From positions 89,894 through 153,893 of the forward strand of contig JAKALP010000015.1 in NCBI GenBank assembly GCA_021824175.1: a stretch of DNA of 64,000 nucleotides, written 5' to 3'. The notes below the pieces were generated by a model. It saw only the letters and a list, made by a program, of their open reading frames with translations. It was not told the origin of the DNA and ran no database searches. This DNA comes from Deltaproteobacteria bacterium. Lineage in GTDB: Bacteria; Desulfobacterota; Desulfobacteria; Desulfobacterales; Desulfosarcinaceae. Position numbers and translations under genes: made by a program. Below are positions 17,140 through 28,296 of the stretch, piece after piece. Positions within the stretch are counted from its first letter, which is position 1, and every line of letters begins with the position of its first letter.

Positions 17140-17889
17140 TCAAGAAGAATTTCCCATGTCGCCGAAAACAAATTGTACCAGAGTGCAGGCGGCGATGGTG
17201 GCGGTTTCGGCTCGCATGATGCGCGGGCCCATATGAACGGAAAAAAAACCGTGCTCTTTGGCGGCGCGGTGTTCCTCTTCCTCGAAGCCGCCTTCCGGTC
17301 CCAGCATGACAAATACGCTATTTGGACCGGGAGGTGCCGCCAGATCGCGAGATAACGCTGCGCCTCCCTCGCCCTCCCAAAAAATCAGTTTCAGATCAAA
17401 GGGCTGGGCGTGGGCCAGGGCGGTTTGAAAGCTGATCGGGGATTCGATCTCCATGGCGCGGGCCAGGCCGCACTGTTTGACCGCCTCCTGGGAAATCTTC
17501 TGCCAGCGTTGAACCCTGGCGCGGCTGCGCTGTTCATCCGGATGGGGCACGCTGCGTTTGGCCATGAAGGGCAACCAGCGTTGGACCCCCAGCTCGGTCA
17601 GCGGCCGTACCAGCTCATCCATTTTTTTATCTTTCAGATATGCCTGGGCCAGGGTGATGGCCAAGGGCGATGCGGTTCCCGAAATTTGCTTACCCAATAG
17701 CGTCAGGCTCACTTGGCCTTGATCCATGGCGATGATCCGGGCCGCGTACTCAGCGCCGCTGCCGTCGAAAAGCATAATGTCGTGACCGGGCTCCAGCCGG
17801 AGCACCGCGCGCACATGGTGGGCATCCTCTTTGGCCAGAAGAATGGGGTTTTGCTTGAGGTTCTCGGGCGGGATGTAAAAACGACGCAT
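17140..17889 (-). CDS. rsmE: 16S rRNA (uracil-1498-N3)-methyltransferase RsmE
   Basis: RNA methyltransferase (249 aa) of the SPOUT class that modifies U1498 of 16S rRNA. It begins MRRFYIPPENL (N-terminal PUA-like part typical of RsmE) and carries the knot motif MLGPEGGFEEEE and LGPRIMRAETA near the C-terminus (seen as MGPRIMRAETATIAA). Length is normal. It stands alone on the minus strand; the upstream 197 bp separate it from the divergent acidic-repeat gene. Confidence 0.95.
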   Translation of the reverse strand: MRRFYIPPENLKQNPILLAKEDAHHVRAVLRLEPGHDIMLFDGSGAEYAARIIAMDQGQVSLTLLGKQISGTASPLAITLAQAYLKDKKMDELVRPLTELGVQRWLPFMAKRSVPHPDEQRSRARVQRWQKISQEAVKQCGLARAMEIESPISFQTALAHAQPFDLKLIFWEGEGGAALSRDLAAPPGPNSVFVMLGPEGGFEEEEHRAAKEHGFFSVHMGPRIMRAETATIAACTLVQFVFGDMGNSS

Positions 17890-18018
17890 GATTTAGATCC
17901 TCGGGAGAAAACAGCGCGGCGACTCGAAATGGTATCGAAGTAATGCTCGGTACGGGCATACGGGCGGCCCAGGGCGCCTAAATTCTCAATTGATTGAATA
18001 TCTTAACCAGTAAGATTC

Positions 18019-18046
18019 TTGACACCCCCATACCCCTATGGTAGTT
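18019..18046 (+). promoter_or_regulatory. Possible sigma-70 promoter of the acidic repeat protein gene
   Basis: TTGACA at 18019-18024 is a perfect -35 box; 17 bases later comes TAGTTT, a weak -10 box. It lies 41 bp before the start codon. Spacing is right but the -10 match is only three of six, so this is a suggestion. Confidence 0.35.
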
Positions 18047-18086
18047 TTAACCGGCGCGTTTTGTATATAACAAAGCCGGGGGATAT

Positions 18087-20117
18087 ATGGAAGATTCAAA
18101 AAAAGTGACGGCCGCATCCGATGAAAGCCGCATGATCGATCTGACACCGGCCATGGAGATTCCTGGCCACGTCAGCAGCAAGCTCAAGATCATCGACCTC
18201 ACCGAAGTGCTTCAAAGCAAACCCTCAACCTCAAGGACCGAGACGCAACGGCGGGCGGTTTCTACTCCCACAGCGGAGCCCAGCGCTTCCAAAATGAGGT
18301 TGGAGGGTGCGGCGCTCTTTGATGCCATCATTGCCACAAAGCCTCCCAAGCCGGAACCCGCGGCAGCCAAACCAGAGGAGCCAGTGGCATTGAAGGGCAG
18401 GGCCATTGCCGAGGATTGGATGGCGACGCCGGTGGTGGAGCTTGAAGTCGCGCCGGCTGAGGATCGTTCCCAATCCAAAGAAGTCCAGACGCCCATAATT
18501 GAGGCTCCGAAACCAGAAGCGCCGGCAGCCAGCGACGCGGTGCAGGATCTTGAACCGGCGCCCGCCATGCCTGAACCTGAAGCGACCTCCATTGTTCCAG
18601 CCAGGGCCGAGGATACCCTGGATTTGACCGAAGTGGTGGTGCCCATCGATCTGATCGAGGAGAAAAAGGCGCCGGAGGAGACCGCTAAAGACGAAGCGCC
18701 TGAAATTGAGGTGGATGTAGAAGGAATTCAACTAAAAGCAGCGATAGAAGCGGTGGTTGAAGAGAGCCAGGCGGCGGATTCAGCCGCGATCATGGACCGA
18801 GCTGAAACGATAGAATTGGATGTTGCCGGGGAGCCGGTACAGCAGGCGGAAGTAATTGAAACCCCCGAGGTCGCGGAGGTCATTGAGATCACCGATGGAG
18901 GGCAACCCGTTGAAGCGGCGGCTGAACACGAAGTTGCGCCGGATTTAAGCGCGGAGGAAGAGGAAGAAGTACTAGAACTGACGGAAATCGTCGCCGCCGC
19001 TGAGCTGGCGCAACCCCAAGGGCCGGAGGCGGACCAGACCGCGGAAGAAGAGGAAGAAGAGATCGAACTGATCGATATCGTGAGCCTTCCCGAACCAAAG
19101 GCGGCATCGGCACCAGCCGCGATTGAGGCTCTTGAAGAAGACGATGATGATACCATTGAGTTGACCGACATTGTTGATCCAGCGGAACTGGCCGCTTTGC
19201 AGGCAGTTCCCGTAGAATCTGTCTCCGAAGAGGACGCCTTGCAGGAAGCAGCCCAGGCACAGGAAGTAGATGATGACACCATCGAGTTAACCGATGTTGT
19301 GGATGCCTCGGAGTTGATCTCCATGCAGGGCTCGGACGAAGTGGAAGCCCCTGGGGCGTCGGACGAAGAAATTGAGTTAAAGGATATCGTGGACCCGGCC
19401 GAAGTGGCGGCGGCCCTCAAACAATCCGAGACCGAGACCTTCGAGGATGAAGACGAAGAGGTCATCGAGCTGATCGACAAGGTTCAGAAAGAAGAGCCGG
19501 CCGCTGCCCCGCCCGAGGAACTATCGCCTGCCGAAATAGCGTCTGAAGAGCCCGTTTTGGATACTCTCCCCACGGCGGATGAGGAGATCATTGAGCTGAT
19601 CGACAAGGTGCAGGGCGAAGCGTTAATGGTTGCCCCTCCCGAGGAAGAAGCGCCTGCCGAAATGGCGTCCGAAGAGCCCGCGCCGGATATAGCCCCGACA
19701 GCGGAGGAAGAGGTTATCGAGCTGGTCGACAAGGTTCAGGATGAAACGTTAACCGTTGCCCCGCCTGAGGAAGAAGCGCCTGTCGATATGCCGTCGTCCG
19801 AAGGGCCAGCTCCGGTTATCACTCCCTCGGAACAGGTAATCCATCTGGACGATGTGCTCAATCAGGTGCGCCAAAACAAAGATCGTTTGGTGGAGAACAT
19901 CACCCAGGGCGTGGAAGAAGAACTCAAGGAGACCATGGGCCAAGAAGGTCGGGCCGAGGAGGTTGCCATGGGCATGGACCTGGAAGAGGCGGTTGAGAAA
20001 GTCATCCGCGCCAAATATGGTCAAACCATCGAACAGCTTATTGCCACGGTCGTGGAAAAGGTCGTCACCCGTGAAATCGAAAGCCTGAAGCGCAACCTGC
20101 TCGAAGATGACGAATAG
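18087..20117 (+). CDS. Large acidic protein with an array of short IELxDIV motifs and a conserved-looking C-terminal helix
   Basis: I do not recognise a named family. The 676-aa product is very acidic, rich in E, A, P and D, has no signal peptide or membrane segment, and is probably disordered. About twelve copies of a short motif of form (I/V)(I/E)(E/D)L(T/I)(D/E)(I/K)V occur near residues 16, 35, 177, 294, 325, 356, 398, 428, 459, 501, 543 and 585; the last four sit in near-identical units of about 42 residues. After this comes a different C-terminal 90 residues predicted helical: VLNQVRQNKDRLVENI, then LEEAVEKVIRAKYGQTIEQL and VVEKVVTREIESLK. A tail of that shape resembles, in pattern only, the multimerising helices of PopZ-like or response-regulator tails. 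Start has a strong GGGGGATA site. It stands alone, between rsmE (divergent) and valS. Confidence 0.8.
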   Translation: MEDSKKVTAASDESRMIDLTPAMEIPGHVSSKLKIIDLTEVLQSKPSTSRTETQRRAVSTPTAEPSASKMRLEGAALFDAIIATKPPKPEPAAAKPEEPVALKGRAIAEDWMATPVVELEVAPAEDRSQSKEVQTPIIEAPKPEAPAASDAVQDLEPAPAMPEPEATSIVPARAEDTLDLTEVVVPIDLIEEKKAPEETAKDEAPEIEVDVEGIQLKAAIEAVVEESQAADSAAIMDRAETIELDVAGEPVQQAEVIETPEVAEVIEITDGGQPVEAAAEHEVAPDLSAEEEEEVLELTEIVAAAELAQPQGPEADQTAEEEEEEIELIDIVSLPEPKAASAPAAIEALEEDDDDTIELTDIVDPAELAALQAVPVESVSEEDALQEAAQAQEVDDDTIELTDVVDASELISMQGSDEVEAPGASDEEIELKDIVDPAEVAAALKQSETETFEDEDEEVIELIDKVQKEEPAAAPPEELSPAEIASEEPVLDTLPTADEEIIELIDKVQGEALMVAPPEEEAPAEMASEEPAPDIAPTAEEEVIELVDKVQDETLTVAPPEEEAPVDMPSSEGPAPVITPSEQVIHLDDVLNQVRQNKDRLVENITQGVEEELKETMGQEGRAEEVAMGMDLEEAVEKVIRAKYGQTIEQLIATVVEKVVTREIESLKRNLLEDDE

Positions 20118-20160
20118 GCGCTCGCGCCTTCAGGAAGACCCGATTCTAGCTTGCTTTTTC

Positions 20161-20192
20161 AGGGGGATTATTCATTATAGTCCCCCTTTCGT
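20161..20192 (+). terminator. Rho-independent terminator after the acidic protein gene
   Basis: AGGGGGA (20161-20167) pairs with TCCCCCT (20181-20187), and the stem extends inward through ATTAT/ATAGT. The 3' side continues with a short T-rich stretch. It separates the acidic gene from valS. Confidence 0.75.
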
Positions 20193-20274
20193 TTTGCGAA
20201 GATTTCGTAAAATAATACCGGACGGATGAGGGGGGATTCCAATTTGAAATCACCCTCAAATGGAGCAGAAGATT

Positions 20275-22950
<2,676 letters not shown>

Positions 22951-22967
22951 GGTGGGGGGCTAAGGAA

Positions 22968-23092
22968 GGGGCAAAGGCACTGAGGCACAAAGGCACAGAG
23001 GAGCAGAGGGGCTGAGGGACAAAGGGACTGAGGGGTAAAGGCACAAAGGGACTGAGGCACAAAGGGGCAAAGGGACTAAGGGACTGAGGGTA
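22968..23092. repeat. Purine-rich degenerate word array (GGCACAAAGGGACTGAG)
   Basis: About 125 bp made of variants of GGCACAAAGG and GGGACTGAGG with no pyrimidine-rich stretch on the plus strand. The unit drifts in length (about 8 to 12 bases), so it is not a CRISPR array. It lies directly downstream of valS. Part of the long gene-free stretch 22951-23409. Confidence 0.75.
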
Positions 23093-23134
23093 ACGGAATA
23101 CCGATTCTACCATCGGATTCTCGGGCAAGTGCAC

Positions 23135-23168
23135 CCTCTCACCTGGGGAATAGGGTCGGGGTGAGAGG
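23135..23168. repeat. Hairpin CCTCTCACC/GGTGAGAGG
   Basis: A 9-bp perfect stem (23135-23143 with 23160-23168) in the valS-nadC spacer. No T-run follows, so it is listed as a repeat-like hairpin rather than a terminator. Confidence 0.5.
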
Positions 23169-23328
23169 TAGACCCCACCTTTAAATGCGATACCGGATTT
23201 CTCTCCATCCCTGAGAAGTAGTGGTGGGTAGGGTGCATTTCATGCACCGGGTTGATTCGTGGAGCGCGCCTTACTGACTTCTGATGATTTTACATGCTCC
23301 TAAAAATGGCCCGGCGGTTCGTAATGTC

Positions 23329-23348
23329 ATTCCCGCGAAGGCGGGAAT
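23329..23348. repeat. dRS3-like 20-bp palindrome ATTCCC-N8-GGGAAT
   Basis: The sequence is ATTCCC, GCGAAGGC, GGGAAT, which fits the dRS3 repeat consensus described from Neisseria and a palindrome seen in many proteobacterial intergenic regions. One copy only was noticed in this window. It lies 61 bp before nadC. Confidence 0.6.
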
Positions 23349-23409
23349 CCAGTATTAGGTCGCGCTAATGGTCCATCAACGCGACATTAAAAACATGGGA
23401 AATTCACAC

Positions 23410-24267
23410 ATGGACCAAGCATCCTTTCAGCCGTTGGTTTTAACCGCCGGCATTCATCGTTTGATCGACTGGGCCTTGGAAGAAGATATCAGCAGCGGCG
23501 ACATTACTACCAATCATCTGGTGGCGCCCGCCGGCCGGACCCAAGGCAAGATCAAGGCCAAAGAAGCATTGACGGTCGCCGGCTTGGAAGTGGCGCGCCA
23601 GGTGTTTCTACGGCTGGACCCTGAGGTCGTATTTTTGCCCAGCGCGGCTGATGGCGAAGTCGTCGAGCCGGGCACGGTGTTGGCCACCGTCAACGGCCGC
23701 TTGAGCGCCTTGCTGACCGGCGAACGCACGGCCCTCAATTTCCTGCAACGCTTGTCGGGCATCGCCACCCATGTGCGCCGGTATATGGCGCTGTTGGGTG
23801 ACCGCCGGGTGCGCCTCGTGGATACCCGCAAAACCACGCCCGGTTGGCGCGTGCTGGAGAAGTATGCCGTGCGGGTAGGCGGGGCCGCCAATCATCGCAT
23901 GGGACTGTATGATGCCGTGTTGATCAAAGACAATCACATCGCGGCCTGCGGCGGGATTACTTCCGCGATCCGGCGCATCCGCGCCGCGGTGTCCCATCTG
24001 ACCAAAGTTGAAGTAGAAACCGCCTCCATGGCCCAGGTTCACGAGGCCCTGGCCACGGGAGCGGATGTGATCATGCTGGACAATATGGATATCCCGGCGA
24101 TCCGGGAGGCGGTCCAGGTGATCGCCGGCAAGGCCCTGGTAGAGGTCTCGGGCGGTGTGACTGCTGAAAATCTGGTCGCCCTGGCCGATACCGGCGTGGA
24201 TCTGATTTCTTCCGGTGCGTTGACTCATTCGGCGAGGGCCGTGGATATCAGTATGAAAATAATATGA
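23410..24267 (+). CDS. nadC: Nicotinate-nucleotide pyrophosphorylase (carboxylating)
   Basis: Quinolinate phosphoribosyltransferase (285 aa), which makes nicotinate mononucleotide from quinolinate and PRPP in NAD synthesis. Motifs are LEEDISSGDITT at the N-terminus, LLTGERTALNFLQRLSGIAT, the PRPP-binding DTRKTTPGWR, AVRVGGAANHRMGLYDAVLIKDNH, and VEVSGGVTAEN. The start at 23410 (MDQASFQP) follows GGGA at 23397-23400 and gives the normal family length; upstream in-frame ATGs at 23368 and 23395 are less likely. No nadA or nadB is adjacent. Confidence 0.95.
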   Translation: MDQASFQPLVLTAGIHRLIDWALEEDISSGDITTNHLVAPAGRTQGKIKAKEALTVAGLEVARQVFLRLDPEVVFLPSAADGEVVEPGTVLATVNGRLSALLTGERTALNFLQRLSGIATHVRRYMALLGDRRVRLVDTRKTTPGWRVLEKYAVRVGGAANHRMGLYDAVLIKDNHIAACGGITSAIRRIRAAVSHLTKVEVETASMAQVHEALATGADVIMLDNMDIPAIREAVQVIAGKALVEVSGGVTAENLVALADTGVDLISSGALTHSARAVDISMKII

Positions 24268-24272
24268 GCCAG

Positions 24273-24453
24273 AAGCTTAAAGTTAAAAGTTTAAAGTTAA
24301 GTAATTCTGGCGACTCAAGAAATAAACTGTAGAGGAGGCTCCATAATCCCGGTAGTTTTCTACTGACCAATAAGAAGTAAAGCATGTGAAATATTATGTG
24401 ATCAGATGGCAGCATTCCATAACTTTAAACTTAACACTTTAAACTTTAAACTT
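24273..24453. repeat. AAGTTTAAAGTT word arrays in inverted orientation
   Basis: At 24273-24301 a degenerate tandem of TTAAAGTTAA words is followed, about 120 bp later at 24421-24453, by the reverse-complement array (AACTTTAAAC, ACTTTAAACTTTAAAC). The two arms can pair imperfectly. The element occupies most of the 204-bp spacer between nadC and the rhomboid gene. Confidence 0.7.
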
Positions 24454-24471
24454 CCCCAATAAACATCTCCC

Positions 24472-25440
24472 ATGATCCCCATTCGCGACACCATACCCTC
24501 CAAAAACGTCCCGGTGGTGAATAACGCCCTGATCGCCATCAATGTGCTGATCTTTATCTACCAGTTGATGCTTGGGCCGGGCGTGGAGAGTTTTGTCTAC
24601 CTATATGGACTGGTGCCGGCCCGGTATACCCTGGGTCGCCTCGCAATTCACTACACCTTCTCCCAACAGATCATCTCCTGGGTCTCCTTCATGTTTTTGC
24701 ATGGCGGGTTTCTGCATTTGCTAGGAAACATGTGGACGCTTTACATCTTCGGCGACAATGTGGAGGATCGCCTGGGGCCGGTGCGCTATCTGCTTTTCTA
24801 CTTGGTATGCGGCATTGCTTCAGGGGTTTCCCATTTTTTCTTGAATCTCCACTCCCAGGCCCCCGTCATCGGCGCCAGCGGCGCCATCGCGGGAGTCATG
24901 GGGGCCTATTTTTTACTTCATCCCAAATCCAAAATACTGACTTTGATCCCCATCATTATTATCCCCTGGTTTGTGGAGATCCCGGCTTTCATCTTTTTGG
25001 GACTCTGGTTTGTGATCCAATTTCTCAACGCCACCGCCGGCGGCGGGGCCGCGGGCGGCGTGGCCTGGTATGCCCACATCGGTGGATTTCTCTTCGGCAT
25101 GCTTTTTCTCAAACTCTTCGACGCCATGCCTGCCACGGGCATCACTTCCCGCATGCGTTTCGCCACGGCCCGCAAGCGCTCGCACCGGTTTCAGGTGGCA
25201 CAGCCCGCCCAACCCGAGCAGGAGTTTGACCTATTCGCCACCATCACGGTCTCACCCTACGAAGCACTGGTAGGGGCCAGCAAACTGATCAGCATCCCCA
25301 TGGGATTGCAGCGACGGATATTCAAAGTTAATGTCCCGCCTGGAATGCATGCGGATAAAGTTTTACGCCTGCGGAGCCAGGGGCGGCCCCGGCCCGACGG
25401 TGGACGGGGAGATATCTTGCTGCGGGTGGTGGTGCAGTAG
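24472..25440 (+). CDS. Rhomboid family intramembrane serine protease with a DnaJ-C-like tail
   Basis: Membrane protein of 322 aa. The rhomboid core (about residues 10-215) has the HGGFLHLLGNMW loop, the catalytic serine in GASGAIAGVMGAYF and the catalytic histidine in WYAHIGGFLFGM, so it should cleave within membranes. The C-terminal about 75 residues are different: a domain beginning FATITVSPYEALVGASKLISIP and continuing with VPPGMHADKVLRLRSQG and DILLRVVV, which matches the substrate-binding C-terminal domain of DnaJ (compare the usual VSPEEALLG and IPPGVRDGTRLRL pattern). Such a tail would project into the cytoplasm and could present or recognise clients. The start has no strong Shine-Dalgarno but the N-terminal MIPIRDTIPSKNVP is common in this rhomboid type. 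Confidence 0.9.
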   Translation: MIPIRDTIPSKNVPVVNNALIAINVLIFIYQLMLGPGVESFVYLYGLVPARYTLGRLAIHYTFSQQIISWVSFMFLHGGFLHLLGNMWTLYIFGDNVEDRLGPVRYLLFYLVCGIASGVSHFFLNLHSQAPVIGASGAIAGVMGAYFLLHPKSKILTLIPIIIIPWFVEIPAFIFLGLWFVIQFLNATAGGGAAGGVAWYAHIGGFLFGMLFLKLFDAMPATGITSRMRFATARKRSHRFQVAQPAQPEQEFDLFATITVSPYEALVGASKLISIPMGLQRRIFKVNVPPGMHADKVLRLRSQGRPRPDGGRGDILLRVVVQ

Positions 25441-25455
25441 TAAAACGATTTTCCA

Positions 25456-25499
25456 ATCCGTGTAATCCGTGGTAAAAAATGACCACGGATTACACGGAT
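25456..25499. repeat. Perfect 18-bp hairpin of the word ATCCGTG between convergent genes
   Basis: Arms 25456-25473 and 25482-25499 are exact reverse complements with an eight-base loop. The arm is built of the words ATCCGTG and TAATCCGTGG, and the word CACGGAT occurs once more just after it. It lies between the rhomboid gene and a convergent metallopeptidase gene, so a two-way terminator role is plausible. Confidence 0.8.
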
Positions 25500-25531
25500 G
25501 GCACGGATTAGCTAAAAAGATACTATTTCGT

Positions 25532-26152
25532 TCAAACGCTATACAAAAGCATCCAATACTGATTCAGCTCCTTATCCAATGCCCTGGCATTGGGCAGCAA
25601 CTTTTCCATGGCTTCCCAAAAGCGCGGCCCATGGCTTTTGACACGCGTGTGAACCAGCTCATGAAGTAAAGTATACTCCAACAGCGCATCGGGCAACTGG
25701 ATCAAATGCACGTTGAGATTGATATTGTTTTTGGCTGAACAACTGCCCCAGCGGGTGCGTTGAGACCGCACAAATACTTTATTGTAAGTAAAGCCATGCC
25801 GAGCGGCCAATGCCTCCAACCGCTGCACCAGATAACGCCGGGCCTGACTCCGATTCACGGCCGGGGTGCGGTTTTGCGCCAAAATCCGATCCTCGATCGC
25901 CGCCATGCGCCCCAAATGGTGCTTCAACCATGGAACCTTCTCCTGGGCCACGGCCTCAGCCGCCTGAAAGGTGACGCCCCGCGGCACGGCCACGCGCACG
26001 CCCCTGAACGGCTTAATGGAGAGGTGGATATGTCGGGCACGCGCGCTGCGTTCCAGTACTACTTCGCCCACGTCCCGCAGATAGATGGTTTTGCGTTGCA
26101 AGCGATAGGCTCCTTTGTGAATAGCCGGTAAAATTGCCAAACACCCTATCAC
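25532..26152 (-). CDS. YgjP/WLM-type zinc metallopeptidase domain protein
   Basis: Predicted zinc metallopeptidase-fold protein of 206 aa (DUF45/YgjP family). The active-site sequence is LLHELVHTRVKSHGPRFW: HExxH plus a downstream histidine after SHG. The family hallmark RWGSCSAKNNINLN precedes it. The start used is a GTG at 26152 with GGAGG four to five bases upstream. Function of this family in bacteria is poorly known. It is convergent with the rhomboid gene and divergent from the lipoprotein gene that follows. Confidence 0.85.
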   Translation of the reverse strand: MIGCLAILPAIHKGAYRLQRKTIYLRDVGEVVLERSARARHIHLSIKPFRGVRVAVPRGVTFQAAEAVAQEKVPWLKHHLGRMAAIEDRILAQNRTPAVNRSQARRYLVQRLEALAARHGFTYNKVFVRSQRTRWGSCSAKNNINLNVHLIQLPDALLEYTLLHELVHTRVKSHGPRFWEAMEKLLPNARALDKELNQYWMLLYSV

Positions 26153-26410
26153 AGTCCCTCCACTCTTGCATGCTCAATTTGCCCAGCCGTTTTTATATTG
26201 ACTTCCCTTTTGGACCTCGGCATACTCCCGCCCGTTTTTACAGGCTTCAATCCATTTCCTGGATAAAACATCTTTACAAACGGCCGATCCACCACCCCCA
26301 ACCTCATGGGCTGCGCGCTCCATGCCGGCAGATATGGGACAGGGGGCTGGAGGGCCGCTGCTCATACAGCCAGCGGGGCCTGTGCAAGGAGGCAGCTTTT
26401 GGATCTGAAA

Positions 26411-28267
26411 ATGAGATATAAGATGGTTTGGTCGTGTTCCATTGCACTGATGGTGTTCGTGCTCGTCGCCTGCGGTAGCGCTACGCAAGACAATAACGGA
26501 CAGGAAACAATGTCTGAAACCGGCGCAGTCTCTTTCCGAGTGATTTTCCAAAAAGACTCCGAATCCATTCCCGATCGCCAATCCTCTTCCCTTTCCTCCT
26601 GCCAGGATATTCAGCAAGTGGCGGTATCGGTGTATGACCTGACCGGTGCCCAGCTCAGAGAAGGCGAGTGGCCCTGCAGTGACCATAGAGGCACCCTCGA
26701 CGGCATATCCAAAGGGATCAGGATTCTTCTCATCCAAGGAATTCTTTTGGAGGGAGAGCACAGGACCATTCTTTATGAAGGGCGGGCCGAAAACATTCAG
26801 ATTGAGGCCGGCAAAACCACGGAGGTCGGCACCATCATTGCCCGTTTCTTGGAGACCACACCCGAAGTATTAGCGGATCAGGATGGAGATGTGTACACCC
26901 CCCAAATGGGCGATTGCGACGACCACAACAGCGCCATCCACCCCGGAGCGGCTGAAACATGCAACGGCATCGACGACAATTGTAACGGCCAGATTGATGA
27001 AGGAGTGCTTACCACGTTTTATCGCGATGCGGATGGCGACGGTCATGGCACTCCCAATCAGACCATATCAGCCTGTGCCCAGCCTTCGGGCTATGTGAGC
27101 AATAGTGACGATTGCAATGATGCTAATGCCGCGGTGCACCCTGGTGCCTCTGAGGTCCAGTGCGACGCCATCGATAACGACTGCAGCGGCGGCGACTATT
27201 GTCCCAGACCGCCCAACACGTACTACCGTGACGCGGACGCCGATGGGTATGGCAATCCCATGCTTCCAATTACTTCAACCGCCCCCGTTGCGCCCGCCGG
27301 CTATGTAGCCGACAATACGGATTGCAATGATAGCAACAGTGCCGTGCGTCCCGGCGTCACGGAACTCTGCAATGGGATCGATGACAACTGTAATGGACAG
27401 ATTGATGAAGGGGTGCTCTCCACGTTTTATCGCGATGCGGATGGGGATGGTCATGGCACCGCCAACCAAACCATGTTGGCCTGTGCTCAGCCTTCGGGAT
27501 ATGTCAGAAGCAGCGATGATTGCAATGATATCATTGCTTCTATATATCCTGGCGCAACAGAGCAGTGCAATGGACTGGACGACAATTGCAATGGGAATAT
27601 CGACGAAGATGTTCGAATGACCTATTACCGAGACAGTGACGGCGACACTTACGGCAATGCGGCGGACTCTATTCTGTCGTGTACCCAACCCAATGGCTTT
27701 GTCTCAAGAGCCGGTGATTGTAATGATAGTGATCCAAACGTAAATCCCGACGTTCATGAAAGCTGCAACAACAGAGATGACAATTGCGACGGCCGAACTG
27801 ATGAGGGGGCGCAACTCACCTTTTATCGCGACGCCGACGGCGATACTTTCGGTAATGCGGCCGTAACAACCTTGGCATGCACGGCGCCAGCTGGTTATGT
27901 GTCCAATAGCAGCGACTGCGATGATACATCGGCTGCCGCAGCGGCTGTGCACCCTGGCGCAACCGAAATCTGCAATGGGATAGACGACAACTGCAATGGC
28001 CAAATCGATGAAGGAGTCCAGATCACCTACTACCGGGATGCCGACGGCGATGGTTATGGCAACCCCGACCCCGCGTTGACCACCCAGGCCTGCTCGATGC
28101 CAGCAGGATACGCGGCCAATAATGCCGATTGCAACGACTCCCCTTCATCAGGGGCATCTATCCATCCAGGAGCAGTTGAAATCTGCGGCGATGGCATCGA
28201 TCAGGATTGCAATGGTAGTGACCTGCCGTGTATTACTCCTGTGGTCAATTATCTTTTATGGTTTTAA
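26411..28267 (+). CDS. Surface lipoprotein with seven MopE-type metal-binding repeats
   Basis: The 618-aa product starts with a lipoprotein signal (IALMVFVLVAC; lipidated Cys near residue 21). After a domain of about 130 residues with no recognised family, seven repeats of about 50-60 residues follow from residue 155 to near the end. Each has a DxDGDGxG loop and a C-terminal block such as GDCDDHNSAIHPGA, ETCNGIDDNCNGQIDEG. This is the putative metal-binding motif named after the copper-binding protein MopE; the D-x-D-x-D-G loops also suggest calcium. The start at 26411 is preferred over an upstream frame extension because the signal starts there. Cysteines are regular, implying disulfides in an oxidising location. 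It is followed after 29 bp by a small exported protein gene. Confidence 0.85.
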   Translation: MRYKMVWSCSIALMVFVLVACGSATQDNNGQETMSETGAVSFRVIFQKDSESIPDRQSSSLSSCQDIQQVAVSVYDLTGAQLREGEWPCSDHRGTLDGISKGIRILLIQGILLEGEHRTILYEGRAENIQIEAGKTTEVGTIIARFLETTPEVLADQDGDVYTPQMGDCDDHNSAIHPGAAETCNGIDDNCNGQIDEGVLTTFYRDADGDGHGTPNQTISACAQPSGYVSNSDDCNDANAAVHPGASEVQCDAIDNDCSGGDYCPRPPNTYYRDADADGYGNPMLPITSTAPVAPAGYVADNTDCNDSNSAVRPGVTELCNGIDDNCNGQIDEGVLSTFYRDADGDGHGTANQTMLACAQPSGYVRSSDDCNDIIASIYPGATEQCNGLDDNCNGNIDEDVRMTYYRDSDGDTYGNAADSILSCTQPNGFVSRAGDCNDSDPNVNPDVHESCNNRDDNCDGRTDEGAQLTFYRDADGDTFGNAAVTTLACTAPAGYVSNSSDCDDTSAAAAAVHPGATEICNGIDDNCNGQIDEGVQITYYRDADGDGYGNPDPALTTQACSMPAGYAANNADCNDSPSSGASIHPGAVEICGDGIDQDCNGSDLPCITPVVNYLLWF

Positions 28268-28296
28268 TTCTTTAAATTTTTGAGGAGGATTTAGTT

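Noticed and set aside
22968..23092. CRISPR array
   Set aside because: Units vary in length and sequence, there are no regular spacers and no cas genes in the window.
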